DNA of 64,000 nucleotides from Epicoccum nigrum (lineage: Eukaryota > Ascomycota > Dothideomycetes > Pleosporales > Didymellaceae), in assembly GCA_002116315.1 (NCBI GenBank), contig KZ107840.1, forward strand, positions 2,161,664-2,225,663, read 5' to 3'. A model generated the notes under the pieces. That model ran no database searches and was not told the origin of the DNA. It worked only from the letters and a program-made list of their open reading frames with translations. Both the position numbers and the translations under genes were made by a program. Below, in pieces: positions 9,320-20,311 of the stretch (position 1 is the stretch's first letter; each line of letters begins with the position of its first letter).

Positions 9320-12097
9320 ATGGATTCATCCACCGCTGGACATGACTTTCCATCGAGAGGACCAGCGGTAAGGGCGACATCCGCTGCAACGCTAGTTCTC
9401 TGTTCCGTTTTTGTCATCCTCCGGCTGATGTCGAGGTTTTTCGTTGTCAAGAAACCAGGATGGGACGACTATACCATGTTCGCAGCATGGGTCTTGGCGT
9501 TTGGCGCATCCTTCTCTATCATCTTCGGCACTACAAAAGGACTCGGACGACACCAGGACCATATCCCCGACAACTGGCTGGAGCCGATGCAGCAGTCGGC
9601 GTACGCCTTCTCGGTGCTATACAACCCGGCATTGATGGCGACCAAGACATCCATCTTGATATTCTATCTCGGCTTGTCAGAAACACAGAAAATCTTTCGA
9701 TGGGCGACCATCGCGACGCTTGTTGTAGTAAATGCCGGGGGCTTGGCTCTCACTATCCTCAATGTTGCTCAGTGTCGACCTATCAATGCCGCATGGATGG
9801 TTCCGATACCTGAAACCGCACACTGCACCAACATTGTTACCATCTATCTCTCATCTGCACCACTCAACATCATTACTGATCTGGCCATATTGTTCCTCCC
9901 TATGCCTATTTTGACAAGCATGCGACTTCCGAAGAAGCAGAAGATCATCTTGGTGGTCACTTTTGGTTTCGGTATCTTCGTGGCCATTGTTGATGTCGTC
10001 CGTATCGCATACCTCCAAGACGCACAGAGAGCTACCCTTGTCGCAGCGCAAGCCGATCATGCTGAGAACGGTACCCATCAGAGAAATTCGACCGACTTCT
10101 CGTGGTACGCCTCGCTCTCCTTCATGTGGAGTACGGTGGAGATCAACGTGGGAATAATGTGCGGCTGCGTACCGGCCATGAAACCGCTGGTTCGAAGGTT
10201 CCTGCCGAGCTGGGTCATCGATCATACAACGTCCCACGGCAACTCAGACAGCACACCGAGTGACGAAGCACGTTTCCATCCAGATATCATCGAACCCTCG
10301 CGGCGCAGATCCGACCACGAGACGCCACCCGATTCACCTCTGACCAAGCCACCAGCTGCTGTGCATGCGTTGCGGGGCAACAACGAACCACTGGGTATGA
10401 TGGATTTCCTCACTTCGCCTGACACAAGCGAATTTCCCCGGATGGACCGCACCAGCACTGCAGCTACCCGTGCAACTACTGCGCGAAGCACACGCCGAGG
10501 CTCGATGACATTTTTTGACTTCGTCGATACTGGGCGAAAGAAGAACCTTACACTGAGAAGCAATCGTGAATCGATTTATCCTGTAGCGATGGTCACGATA
10601 CTGTTCTTTGTCTGGGGCTTCGCCTACGGATTTCTGGATGTTCTCAACTCCCGCTTTCAGGAGATCGCAAACATGAGTGATTGGCAGACAGTCGGACAGC
10701 ACAGTGCGTACTATGTTGGCTATCTCATTGGCCCATTGACCTTTGGTCGCATCGTTTTTCAAGTCTGGGGATTCAAGGTCTGCTATATGGTCGGCCTTGC
10801 GGTCTATGCTTGTGGAGCCTTGGTCTTTTGGCCTTCTGCAGTTCTCACCAACTTCCCAGCTTTTCTAGTCTCGAACTTTATTGTAGGGGCTGGTCTGTCG
10901 ACCCTAGAGCTAGCCGCAAATCCCTTCATTGCACTCTGCGGACCGCCCGAGTTCGCGGAAGTGCGACTGAACTTGTCACAAGGTGTGCAGGCAGTAGGGA
11001 CTATCGTGTCACCCTTGCTTGCAAAGAAGGTTTTATTCACCGGCGATGCTTCCAGCCTGATCGACGTTCAATGGACCTATCTTGGCATATCCTTTTTCAG
11101 CATTGCCCTAGCCGTGCTCTACTTCTACGTACCACTACCCGAAGCTACGAACGAAGAACTAGAAGTTGCTAGTAGGCGCATGCCAGTTCCCAGAGATTCG
11201 ACGATCAAAATCGGCCCGTGGCCTATCAGAGTTATATGGGTCAGCCTTGGGGTAGCAGTGTTCTCTCAATTTTGCTACGTGGGCGGACAGGAGTCGACAT
11301 CGACTACTTACTCCGAGTACCTAGCACTTGTCAAACCTTCCATCAACCCTGTCAATCACCAAGCAATTGGTCACACTGCGTTCGCAGCCTCGCGCTTTCT
11401 GGCAGCCTTCATCGATATGTGGGTCAAGCCACGGTACAGCCTCCTAGTGTTCTACCTCGGAGCCATTGCATTCTGCGCTACAGCAATGAATACCACAGGT
11501 TCTGCCGGCTCCGCTATGCTGGTGATGATCATGTTCTGTGAAGGTCCTATATTTCCACAAATCTTTGCCCAAGGCATTCGAGGGATGGGAAAACATACCA
11601 AGGATGCATCGGCACTCCTTACCTCGGCGATTGGCGGCGGCGCTGTGATTCCGCCTCTGACATTTGCCGCTCTGAAGACTCACAACGCACGGTACGCGTT
11701 TTGCGTGGTCATCGCTGCATACGCTGCCGGTGCGCTCTTTCCCATCTGGCTCAACTCCCTGCCTGTCACAAGGCAACTATCGGACCCACGACGCGACGAG
11801 CAGACTCGACGTGAGTCGGAAGCAGAGGAGAAGAGGAGAGAGTCGATGGGTGAGATAAGACCCAGGAAGTGGAGCAAAGTCAAGAACAGGCTGAGCTTCG
11901 GCAACAAAGAACATATGCCTTCCGTGGAGCATAGAGAGCGGCGAAGCTGGCCTGAGGGTCTGGCGCCTATTCCGGCCAGTCTCGACGAGATTACGCCCGA
12001 GCGAAGGGAGTCACATGCTGTGTCGATACAGAGTTCAAGCAGCAGGAGCAGTCGCAGCAACGACTCTAGCAGCAATCCTCCATACCCCACTCGGTGA
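9320..12097 (+). CDS. Fusion of fungal rhodopsin/Pth11-like 7-helix domain with FHS-family MFS transporter
   Basis: A single uninterrupted frame of 925 codons. Residues about 20-298 form seven hydrophobic helices in the pattern of the fungal rhodopsin domain found in Pth11-like proteins: TM1 near SAATLVLCSV, the motif GWDDYTMFAAW, YNPALMATKTSILIFYL, LNVAQCRPI, a long extracellular loop with a Cys (AHCTN), SSAPLNIITDLAILFLPMP, and a last helix ending in CGCVPAMKPLVRR. A polar Ser/Thr/Arg-rich linker follows (about 299-415). Residues about 416-815 are a 12-helix MFS domain of the FHS (fucose-galactose-glucose:H+ symporter) type, with FFVWGFAYGFLDVLNSRFQ, STLELAANPFIALCGPPE and VRLNLSQGVQAVG. 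The tail (about 816-925) is hydrophilic and charged. The first module usually stands alone as a receptor-like protein and the second alone as a sugar transporter, so the join suggests a sensor-transporter in the plasma membrane; that role is inference. No stop codon or obvious intron separates the halves. Confidence 0.85.
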   Translation: MDSSTAGHDFPSRGPAVRATSAATLVLCSVFVILRLMSRFFVVKKPGWDDYTMFAAWVLAFGASFSIIFGTTKGLGRHQDHIPDNWLEPMQQSAYAFSVLYNPALMATKTSILIFYLGLSETQKIFRWATIATLVVVNAGGLALTILNVAQCRPINAAWMVPIPETAHCTNIVTIYLSSAPLNIITDLAILFLPMPILTSMRLPKKQKIILVVTFGFGIFVAIVDVVRIAYLQDAQRATLVAAQADHAENGTHQRNSTDFSWYASLSFMWSTVEINVGIMCGCVPAMKPLVRRFLPSWVIDHTTSHGNSDSTPSDEARFHPDIIEPSRRRSDHETPPDSPLTKPPAAVHALRGNNEPLGMMDFLTSPDTSEFPRMDRTSTAATRATTARSTRRGSMTFFDFVDTGRKKNLTLRSNRESIYPVAMVTILFFVWGFAYGFLDVLNSRFQEIANMSDWQTVGQHSAYYVGYLIGPLTFGRIVFQVWGFKVCYMVGLAVYACGALVFWPSAVLTNFPAFLVSNFIVGAGLSTLELAANPFIALCGPPEFAEVRLNLSQGVQAVGTIVSPLLAKKVLFTGDASSLIDVQWTYLGISFFSIALAVLYFYVPLPEATNEELEVASRRMPVPRDSTIKIGPWPIRVIWVSLGVAVFSQFCYVGGQESTSTTYSEYLALVKPSINPVNHQAIGHTAFAASRFLAAFIDMWVKPRYSLLVFYLGAIAFCATAMNTTGSAGSAMLVMIMFCEGPIFPQIFAQGIRGMGKHTKDASALLTSAIGGGAVIPPLTFAALKTHNARYAFCVVIAAYAAGALFPIWLNSLPVTRQLSDPRRDEQTRRESEAEEKRRESMGEIRPRKWSKVKNRLSFGNKEHMPSVEHRERRSWPEGLAPIPASLDEITPERRESHAVSIQSSSSRSSRSNDSSSNPPYPTR

Positions 12098-12853
12098 TCG
12101 AGTATGGCTTACGATTATGATGCATTGCGTTACGGCGTTACGGGAGATACCATTGGGCGGCATTTTGCTTTGGATATTTGCAGTTCGCTGCATTGTATGT
12201 AACTATCATGGCGAGTTTGTGCCGCAAATAGCTGTCAGATGAACATGCGTTTTACGACGTAATGCTGAGCCAGATGCCATTTTATAATCGTAGCGTTTCA
12301 TGCTTAATACGATCATACCTGCAGGACTCACTCCTGAATCATCACTGAGTCCTGCTCGCACAGGAAGGTGAGCATCAGCCAATCACGGCGCTCTGCGGTA
12401 ATTGGACCTGACTAGAGCTTCAAGTGTCAGTCTTAAGGCACGCGGTACTCGGCAAGAATACGAAAGGCACCGCGACTTGCACCCGAATGGGTCCATGGGG
12501 ATTAAACGACCGAATATGCGTAGGGTGTTGCAATCGTCTAATCTGTTTCGCTGAATTTTCCTAGTATGCTGCTACTTGGCATGTCGTACAGTACATGTGT
12601 ACATGTGTCGAACTCCAGCAAAAGTGGAGATGCCGAGGTCCACACCCCGCGATTCCCCTGGCCTGGGGTTCGGCTTTAACGGGTGCGCCTTTATAGGTAG
12701 TTGCTGAAGCTGCTCGTGCTGTGTGGGACCGTGATTCTTCATCCTGACCCGAAACCGTAATTACCTGGTGTATCTAAACTGCCACTACGTTATACCGAGT
12801 CTGCCAGCCATATACATACGTCTCTCCCACCTCTCAAGACAACAACCGCCACG
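12098..12853. other. Intergenic region between fusion gene and thiolase gene
   Basis: No gene seen. It includes a perfect 10-base inverted repeat with a 15-base loop (12321-12330 and 12346-12355). The last 120 bases, with a TATATACATA stretch near 12810 and pyrimidine-rich leader, are the likely promoter of the thiolase gene. Confidence 0.5.
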
Positions 12854-14362
12854 ATGGTCGGTCAGAAGCAGCCCGTGTACGTGCTCGGCGTAGGCATGAC
12901 AAAGGTCCTTTCTCCAAACAGCTCAAATACTATCCTCGACTTACATAGCCCCAGTTTATCAAGCCCCGCGGCAAAGTCGACTACCCGGAGCTGGGCTTCG
13001 AAGCAGGCGTCAAAGCGCTGCTCGACGCACACATCAACTATGACGACGTGGATCAAGGCGTGGCATGCTACTGCTACGGCGACAGCACGTGCGGCCAGCG
13101 AGTCTTCTACCAGTTCGGCATGACGGGCATTCCCGTCTACAACGTCAACAACAACTGCTCCACGGGCTCGACGGGGCTGTACATGGGGCGCAACATGATC
13201 GCCCACGGTGCCGCCGACTGCGTGCTGGTGGTTGGGTTTGAGAAGATGTTCCCGGGTAGCCTGCAGAGCTTCTTTCAGGATAGGACGAACCCGACGGCTA
13301 CTACTAATCTGATGTTGAAGGAAACCAGGGGTGTGACCAAGGCGCCGGGCGCAGCGCAGTTGTTTGGAAATGCAGGGAGGGAGCATATGGAGAAGTGAGT
13401 CCCCCCCAATGCAATTTCTCTGTCTAGCGGACTAGCTGCTTCTCAGCTTTGAGAACTGCAGCTAACATATGACTGCAAGATACGGCTCCGAGTTGAAAGA
13501 CTTTGCTGAAATCGCACGCATCAACCACGCCCACAGCAAAAACAACCCCTACTCGCAGTTCCAAGACGAATATACCCTCGACCAAGTCATGAAGTCTCCC
13601 ATGATCCACGAGCCCCTGACCAAGCTGCAATGCTGCCCCACCTCGGACGGCGCCGCGGCCACGGTGCTCTGCTCGCAGGCCTTCCTGGATGCGCGCCCGG
13701 AGCTGAAAAGCCAGGCCATCCTCATCGCCGGTCAGCGACTGGCGACAGATACGCCACAGCTCTTCAACCGCAGCGCCATCGACCTGATCGGCGCGGGCAT
13801 GTCGGAGCTGGCCGCGCGCGACGCGCTGGCCGAGGCCAAGGTGACGCCGGATGAGGTGCGCGTGTGCGAGCTGCACGACTGCTTCTCGGCAAACGAGATG
13901 GTCACCATCGAGGCGCTCGGCCTCGCGCCCAAAGGCAAGGCTCACGAGTTGATCCGCAAGGGAGGCATTACCTACGGCGGACAGGTTGTGATAAACCCCT
14001 CAGGCGGCCTCATCTCAAAGGGGCACCCTCTCGGCGCCACAGGCCTCGCGCAATGCGCAGAGCTTGTCTGGCACCTGCGCGGGTGGGCGAACAACCGGTC
14101 CGTCCCTGAGACGAAGGTGGCGCTTCAGCATAACTTGGGATTGGGCGGTGCGGTGGTCGTCACGGTGTACAAGCGTGCTGACGGGAGTGCGGCGAAAGAC
14201 ATCAGCGATGAGGAGGTGGGCAAGGCGACTGGATTGGGATACAACCCCGCGACGCAGGCGAAGGGGTGGACCAAGGCGCAGGTTGACGGGGTCAGGAGTC
14301 GGAAGGCGAGGAGCGAGTGGGCGCTGCAGGATGTGGAGCAGAAGGTTGAGGCGAGGTTTTGA
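12854..14362 (+). CDS. SCP-x type peroxisomal thiolase (3-ketoacyl-CoA thiolase-like)
   Basis: Three exons, 12854-12904, 12955-13394 and 13480-14362, give 457 residues. The sequence is a thiolase of the sterol-carrier-protein-x class: the nucleophilic Cys is in NNNCSTGSTGLYMG (Cys85), followed by HDCFSANEM and the C-terminal GGLISKGHPLGATGLAQC block with the catalytic His. Such enzymes cleave 3-ketoacyl-CoA, especially branched chains, in peroxisomal beta-oxidation. No SCP2 lipid-binding domain follows, so this is the stand-alone thiolase form. The last three residues are ARF, which could act as a weak variant peroxisomal targeting signal. The first intron has an unusual donor (GTCCTT), but splicing there restores the expected MTKFIKPRGKVDYPE sequence. 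Substrate specificity is not evident. Confidence 0.92.
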
Positions 14363-14586
14363 GAAGTGCAAATATTTTCCTGTATGTCTTGATGAGTCTA
14401 AGATGTAGCACCAAGTCCATAAAGCCCCATGTGTGCTGCTTTCGCTATGCAGGGCTGCAGATCGATAAGCCTAACACCCAAACGCCTTGCGGTGCTCGCG
14501 TGGACGCTCATGTCGCCGTTGCAATACTTTGCTTGTGAATTCGTCCTCGGCACCTCATCCTCACTGAACGAACACCCATGTGCACC

Positions 14587-15158
14587 TCACCCCTTCTTCG
14601 GCTTCGGGATCTTCTCGTACGCGTTGGGGCTCGGCGCCCTCTTCTGCTTACTCTTGGGCTTGCTGCTCCCTTCTCCGCTGTGATCGTGGTCACAGTCCTC
14701 ATGTGCGTGATTGTGACTGTGCTCTGGCTTGTTCACACGCCTGGCCCCTCGACTGGGTCGCGCAGTGCTGTTATCTGGCTCGCTATCCGAGTCGTCCGAG
14801 CTCGAGCTGTCGGACGACTCGTCACTCGACTCGCCGGCTTCGCGGGGCGCGTGGTATATGCAGCATACTGTTCATGCGTGTCAGCGGTTGCTCTTGCAGA
14901 AGAATCCAACGGCACTGCCTCAGCAAGCAGCCACGTGCAGGTGCAGGTGCATGTACCTTTGCTGCTCTTCTTGCCCATGCCCTCATTGTCAATCACATCC
15001 TCGGCCCACTGGATGTGGCGGCGCTCCTCTGGCTCGGCGCGTAAGCGGAGGACTCCCGATGGCGCGGAGAGGCGCAGGACGGGGTTTGGCGTCGTTTCTT
15101 GCAGGGCGTGGCTGCCTGTGTCGCGGGAGAGAGTTGTAGTGCGTGAAGGTAGTGACAT
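14587..15158 (-). CDS. YPI1: Type 1 protein phosphatase inhibitor Ypi1 (inhibitor-3 family)
   Basis: Two exons on the minus strand, 15158-14957 and 14867-14587, separated by an 89-base GTACAT...ACAG intron, encode 160 residues. The hallmark block RRHIQWAEDVIDNEGMGKK (W51) carries the RVxF-like PP1-docking element, and the intron falls inside the next conserved block so that splicing restores KVCCIYHAPREAGESS. An acidic Ser/Asp run follows, then a His/Asp/Glu-rich segment (HSHNHAHEDCDHDH) and a basic tail. Ypi1 binds the PP1 catalytic subunit (Glc7) in the nucleus and is needed for its proper function in mitosis and ion homeostasis. The start is the Met of MSLPSR; the longer upstream frame lacks family similarity. 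The gene converges on the thiolase gene with 224 bases between stops. Confidence 0.93.
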
Positions 15159-15608
15159 TGTGTAGGCGATTGTTGGGTGATTGTTGGAGGTGCGAGGTTG
15201 AGGATGCAATGCAGAAGGGCGATGCTTGTCGCAGAAAGGTTGCGAGGCGAGGGTGATTTGAGATGGGACCCTGGCTGAGCTGCGGGGCGTGCAGAGAGCC
15301 CTGACGGATGCTGTGGGCGCAGGAAACGGTGGCCGTTGGCTCTGGGGTGATGTGCAGGTGGAGCGGTTCGTAAGAGTGATGTGCTGTGCCGTGCTGTGCT
15401 GCAAGTCTTTGTTGGACCATGTTGATTTGTCTGGAGAAACGCGGCTAGCGGTGCGTCATTGCCGCTTCCGCATTGGTATTGGCGAGCTGCACCAGGCACA
15501 ACACCACATTCCCATCACGACATTGTCATCTCAACCTTGAGGGACCAATCTTTTCAAGGCACACAGAGGTAACTTACAGACAATTACGGCAAGATCAGTG
15601 CTCTGCAC

Positions 15609-15837
15609 TTGCAGCGCCTTGCCACGGCCGACTGAACACCGAACTTTCTGCAAGAGTGACGAAGGCTAGGGGTACTTCAGGCCCAATTGGCAGGTGCTCG
15701 GCGACTCGAAATATCTACACAGGAAGAGGTAGCTACACTTATTGTTAGCCGCTATCCATCTTTCCGTCATCCTTCTTATTGATTGAGTCCTTCTAGGGTG
15801 CTCTGTGTCCAGTCGGCCGTGGCGAGGTGCTGTAGTT
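15609..15837. mobile_element. MITE-like inverted-repeat element, copy 2 (best preserved ends)
   Basis: The left end 15612-15637 and the reverse complement of 15807-15832 match at 23 of 26 positions, centred on CCACGGCCGACTG. The interior is about 170 bases without an open frame. Length, terminal inverted repeats and lack of coding capacity fit a non-autonomous DNA transposon. The right end is shared with copy 1, and weaker versions occur in copies 3 and 4. A target duplication could not be fixed because the exact termini are uncertain. Confidence 0.65.
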
Positions 15838-17936
15838 GCGGTTCAATTATCGTTGCACAATGGAGACGACCTCCACCTAGACCTCTTTAGAAGTTGCACC
15901 GACTGAACTTAGTCGTTGTACCCATCTAATGAGACTAATCATGACCCGCATTCAGCTTACACTTTTGATAATTGTTGGAGGAGGTCAAGACTAAAAGATG
16001 CATACTACAATATAGCTAATATACGTTGAGAGGAGGGTGCTGTTGCTACGCTGACAACAACAACAACAATAACAGACGACACAGCCTCGATGACCGAGTC
16101 ATAGGACACATCCTCACTGCTCCTGGGTCCAATCGTCAAAAAGGGCTGCTTTAGCTCGAAAAATGGAGCATCAGGTCACCCACGATCACCACCTGTGCTA
16201 CCACCCCTGAAGCACCATCCGGGCGCAGCCGTGCTCGTATCCACGCAGTGTACGCGTAGACATGGCACGTTCTATCAGCATTGTGCATTGTAACGTGGTT
16301 GAGCATTTGTGCCATGCGGACAGCCGAACCTGTTGGTCAGCGAGAAAACAGCTTGAATAGCACGTGGAAAGGCACCGGCGAACGCATCCCGGTCCACAGA
16401 ACAAGTTATCACCTTCTAGAACGTCAATGTCATCATGGTCTGACGATTGTTGAAAAAGTGAGCTTATCGGAGAATCTTGGAGAGATGGCAGCAATTTGCG
16501 GATTTGATGAAGGGGATGCATGTCAATCGGCGGCTGCTCAGCGAGATTTGCTCTTCCTTGGTGTGCAAGGCTACCCTGTCGCACCCCCAACATGGGCGAA
16601 GGACGAATCGATAAAGAACAAGGCGTCCCACCGACCACAATCGTGGAGAACTCGTACCGTCGACTGCTTGCCCTCGGTAGTCGCGTGAGGTTCCCCGGCG
16701 CATCATGGTCGCTGGCAGAGCATAAGACAGGGGAAAAGTGGCCTCGTCATTGCATAACCATTCACATGAGCATCAACATGCGTACATGTACCTGGCCAAA
16801 CCAAGGCGAGCGAAGCTAATCTAAGAAGGAGCTGGTCAGAGAGATGTGCTTGGCCCCAACGTTCCGTGGTGCTTTCCGCAGCCTCCAAGCGACGTCGGGG
16901 TGACTTGATGCGGACGACGGAGCCGGCACAACTGGGCATGAGGCTGTGGCCCGGTGGGTGCGGGAAATGAAGCCACGCAGGTCGGAGGTTCTGGACTGAG
17001 GGCAGCCCACTTTGCTGGAATAGGGGAGAATGCACTTGGCCCGAGGCGAAGGCCCGATGGAGGACAGCGCCACCGCCGGGCAACTCGAAGAATTCGTGCT
17101 GCCTCGAGGGAGGGAACGGAGGGTAGCAGCAGCTCAAGCGCACTTGTATCGTCGCTTGCCACACAAACACCTGCACCTGCACCCTCGAGGCTCAGGGGCA
17201 GCTGCCAGCGCGTCGCTGCGAGTGTTGAGTCGTCTGCTGGCGATTGCACAACCCTGTCGTTAATCTATGTCTGACCAATGGCACGGTCGTGCCTTCTCCA
17301 CTGCCATGGGTTCCTGCGCTAGCGGGTTAAAAGTGCACGGGATCTTCGCTGTTTCTAAACAACGGTGACCGCAGCCACCCGCGCATTCAGGAGGTTCGTC
17401 GCGCGGGCTATTGACGCGCATGTGCAGAGATGGGATCTTCGATCTTGTTCCCAATGCTGGCACAGCGCAGTGTGAATAAACGCGGATGTGGTGATGCGAC
17501 TTCTGCGATGCGATGGCTGGGGTGCATTTTGCAGCGCACACAATGGCTTTGTTCTGCGTTGCACGTTCATGTGTTATACCCCAGGCACAGTAAATAGCTC
17601 AAGCTCAAGAATGCACCAAGTACAAGCAGATCAAACACAGTGGCTGACCCTGCGATTCACAACTCCCGGCTCGCTTGACCCGTGCAACGGCCCACTTGTG
17701 CCAATAGGAGGCGCCTGTCACTCAGACTTACCGGACTCCAAGCTCCTCGCGCGAAGTGCGGCGCCTCATCTACTGCTGCCGCCCGGCCTTTCCTCTTCCC
17801 TCACCTCACTTCGTGGGCGCCGTTCGTTCGTAATTCTCCATAGAGTCTATCAGCTCGCAGTCCGTATCTTACCCCAGTCACTCTTTTTTGGGCCCGGAGA
17901 CAGCAGCGTTGAGTTTGTTTTGACCGACACCGACCT

Positions 17937-18015
17937 GCACATACACCCACACACACATACACAGTGGACATCACAAACCATACATACACACCGCACATCT
18001 GCACATACACACTCG
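17937..18015. repeat. CA-rich microsatellite in 5' leader
   Basis: An imperfect CA/CACA/TACA run upstream of the SKG6-like gene, about 185-260 bases before its start codon. It is probably transcribed as part of the leader. Confidence 0.6.
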
Positions 18016-18198
18016 CTTGGCCTTATACGACCGCATCACGACCTGCCCTGACGTTGTTAATACTACTATCCCCAACGCACTATAACTGGCATCCTGCGCG
18101 ACCAGCATACACCAAGCCCATCTATAACACGGCTCCGCATATAGCACCGCACCAGTAACGTCAACCCGGATTGGCGAGGAGGAGAAACATTGTGAAAC

Positions 18199-20311
18199 AT
18201 GCAGCACCCCAAGATGCATCGCTTTGCGGGGAGAGCAGTCGACGCTGGCTCAGTCACCCACACCATGATCGAGGAGGCCAGCAGAGTGCTCGTCGCCCGA
18301 GGCACCTCGACATGTACCAGCGATAGCGACCCGGGCTGCACCAAGCCCACGCAGGTGCCTACGCTGGCCATCGCCCTCGCCATCATGTAGGTCGTCTGAG
18401 ACGGTTGCATTGTTTGCGCTAATTGCATGCAGTGTCCCAGTTGTCGGGATGGCGGTTGTGCTGTTCCTCCTGCACCGTAGGCATCAGAAGAAGCTGGCTG
18501 AAGAGGACCAGAAGGACAAATACCGCTCCATGGACTTTGGGTTAGGGGATAAGGGCGGCCGCGTTGGCGTGAAGAAGGGGCCTGAGATGTCTATCACCGA
18601 CGTCGAGAAGGAGATCTCTGGTGCGCACGCGCGTGGCATCTCGCTGGAACACGGAAGCCCCTACATCCTGCCTGTTGGCCTGCACGGCTCCCGCGAGTCG
18701 CTCCACTCCCTCTCGCGATCGACACACGACGTCCACGATCCCTACCGCCCCGTGACCTTCATGAACGACGGCGCCAGCGTCCGCAGCAACAGCCGCACAA
18801 ACGGAAGAGACAACGCATCCACATACACAGCATCGAGTGCAGGAAGGAACGGCGACGGTCTTGGCCTCCTGCAGAACGCACAGAGGATGTCTACCTCCAA
18901 CCCCCTCCGCGGCGAATCTATGTCACCTGACAGCACGAGGTCGCCCATCCAGTTCCCCGACCCAGCCGCCCAAGCCCTCAGCCCCTTGAACCCCCGCGCA
19001 AACGACAGCTTCTCTCCGCGCGTCGCAAGCCCAGGTGGATCCGAGATTAAGGAACAGTATGCCGCCTTCAAGCCCACAACCGACGTTCCCAAGATCATGA
19101 TCCCCGATGCCGATGCCAAGAGCAAGTCTGTGAACAAGTCGCCCGTCGAGAAGACCACCAGCTTCCCTCCCCGCGTTAAGTCTCAGGCAGGCATCGTCTC
19201 CCACGCTCCTTCCCAAAGCATCATCAGCACGTCCAGCTATGGCGACGCCTTCCAAGTCACACCGCCCTCGCCTACTCGCCAGCAGCAACCTACTATCCAG
19301 GAGGCTCCTACCCCTGTTGCACCTGCTCCTCTGCGTCCCCAGCCTTCCGGCAACGCCCGACTGAGCGTTGTCGACGGTGGCCAGAATAACAACCGCCTGT
19401 CTATGAGCTTGCGTCCCATGCCTCCCATGAATGACGACCCCGAAGAGAACCCCGAGGACCGCGCCAACCGTATTCGATCATTCTACAAGGAGTACTTCGA
19501 CGACTCGAAGCCTGAGCCTGCCGGCGGTCACCAGTACACAGACTACTACGAAGACTACGCCTCTGAATACCTCGACGGCGCTCTTTACGATGCCCAAGGA
19601 AAGGGCTTCGTAGCCGCCACGCCCAACGCGCCTTTTGCTGAACCGATTGTCCGCCGCGCCATGACACCTCCCCCACGAGCTCCCCCTAGGTTCCGCAGCG
19701 GTACTATCGGCGGTGGAAACCCTCACCACATGTCCAACGGCTCCATGGGTTCATCTCAGTTCCCTCCGCGCAACATGTCGTCGATGAGCGGCCGCATGGC
19801 TTCTCCTGCACCGAAGAAGCCACTGCCCCCGCCATCTGCCCTTTCGTCGCTGCCCACACCCGCAAAGCTCACTGAAAGTTCTATGGTTTTCAACGCTGCA
19901 GACTTTGCCCCTCCTGTGTCATACCGCGACAGGCAGAACGGTCTGCGCCCGGACAGTCCTCTGGGTGCTTCCAGGCCGTTCAGCCCTGCTGTCCGCCCGC
20001 ACACTCCTCTTGCCAGCTCCTACGACGATCTTATTGTGATGCCCAGCCCCCATTTGATGCGCAAGAGTGGTACATTCACAGGGCTCGACTTCGCGCCGCC
20101 GCCCAAATTCCGCAATGATGGCGCGCCTTCCCGCCCTGGTTCCGCCGCGGGCTCCATCCGCTCGAACCGCTCCGGCATGTCCAACAACGCACAGTTCGCC
20201 ATCCGCAGCGGCGCCAACCGCGTCAGCAGGATACCGCAGGAAGTGGTCACTACAAAAGACAACATCATGGACCAGTTGAGGCCGCAGATGAGCTTGGTCA
20301 ACAAAGCATAG
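18199..20311 (+). CDS. Single-pass membrane protein, SKG6/TOS2-like
   Basis: Two exons, 18199-18386 and 18433-20311, give 688 residues. The 46-base intron (GTAGGT, branch GCTAAT, acceptor GCAG) interrupts the only transmembrane helix, and splicing restores TLAIALAIIVPVVGMAVV followed by LFLLHRRHQKKL (helix about residues 55-77). The short N-terminus lacks a signal peptide and has two cysteines; a basic stop-transfer follows the helix. The remaining 600 residues are low-complexity, rich in Ser, Pro and Asn, with KYRSMDFGLGD just inside the membrane, a feature shared by fungal SKG6-type proteins. One acidic, aromatic patch (EYFDDS...YTDYYEDYASEYLDG) could be a binding segment. Yeast Skg6 and Tos2 localise to sites of polarised growth; a role in polarity or septation is an inference from the family. 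The first in-frame ATG is used; a second at 18214 is possible. Confidence 0.78.

Larger units (their letters stand above)
15159..18198. other. Intergenic region, divergent promoters of YPI1 and SKG6-like gene
   Basis: About 3 kb with no supported gene. It holds one inverted-repeat element (15609-15837, listed separately), a short CAA-type run near 16049-16068, and a CA/CACA-rich microsatellite at about 17937-18015 in the presumed leader of the SKG6-like gene. Overlapping frames at 16198-17570 on both strands have no recognisable content. Confidence 0.5.

Noticed and set aside
9320..12097. Two separate adjacent genes (receptor and transporter) instead of a fusion
   Set aside because: There is no stop between the halves, and the linker is in frame with a composition typical of cytoplasmic linkers. 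An internal promoter cannot be excluded, so transcript data are suggested in the finding.
14733..15404. A 223-codon minus-strand frame containing the first exon of YPI1 with a longer N-terminus
   Set aside because: Only the part from the Met at 15158 resembles Ypi1, and the frame beyond the donor at 14956 reads intron. The spliced model is preferred.
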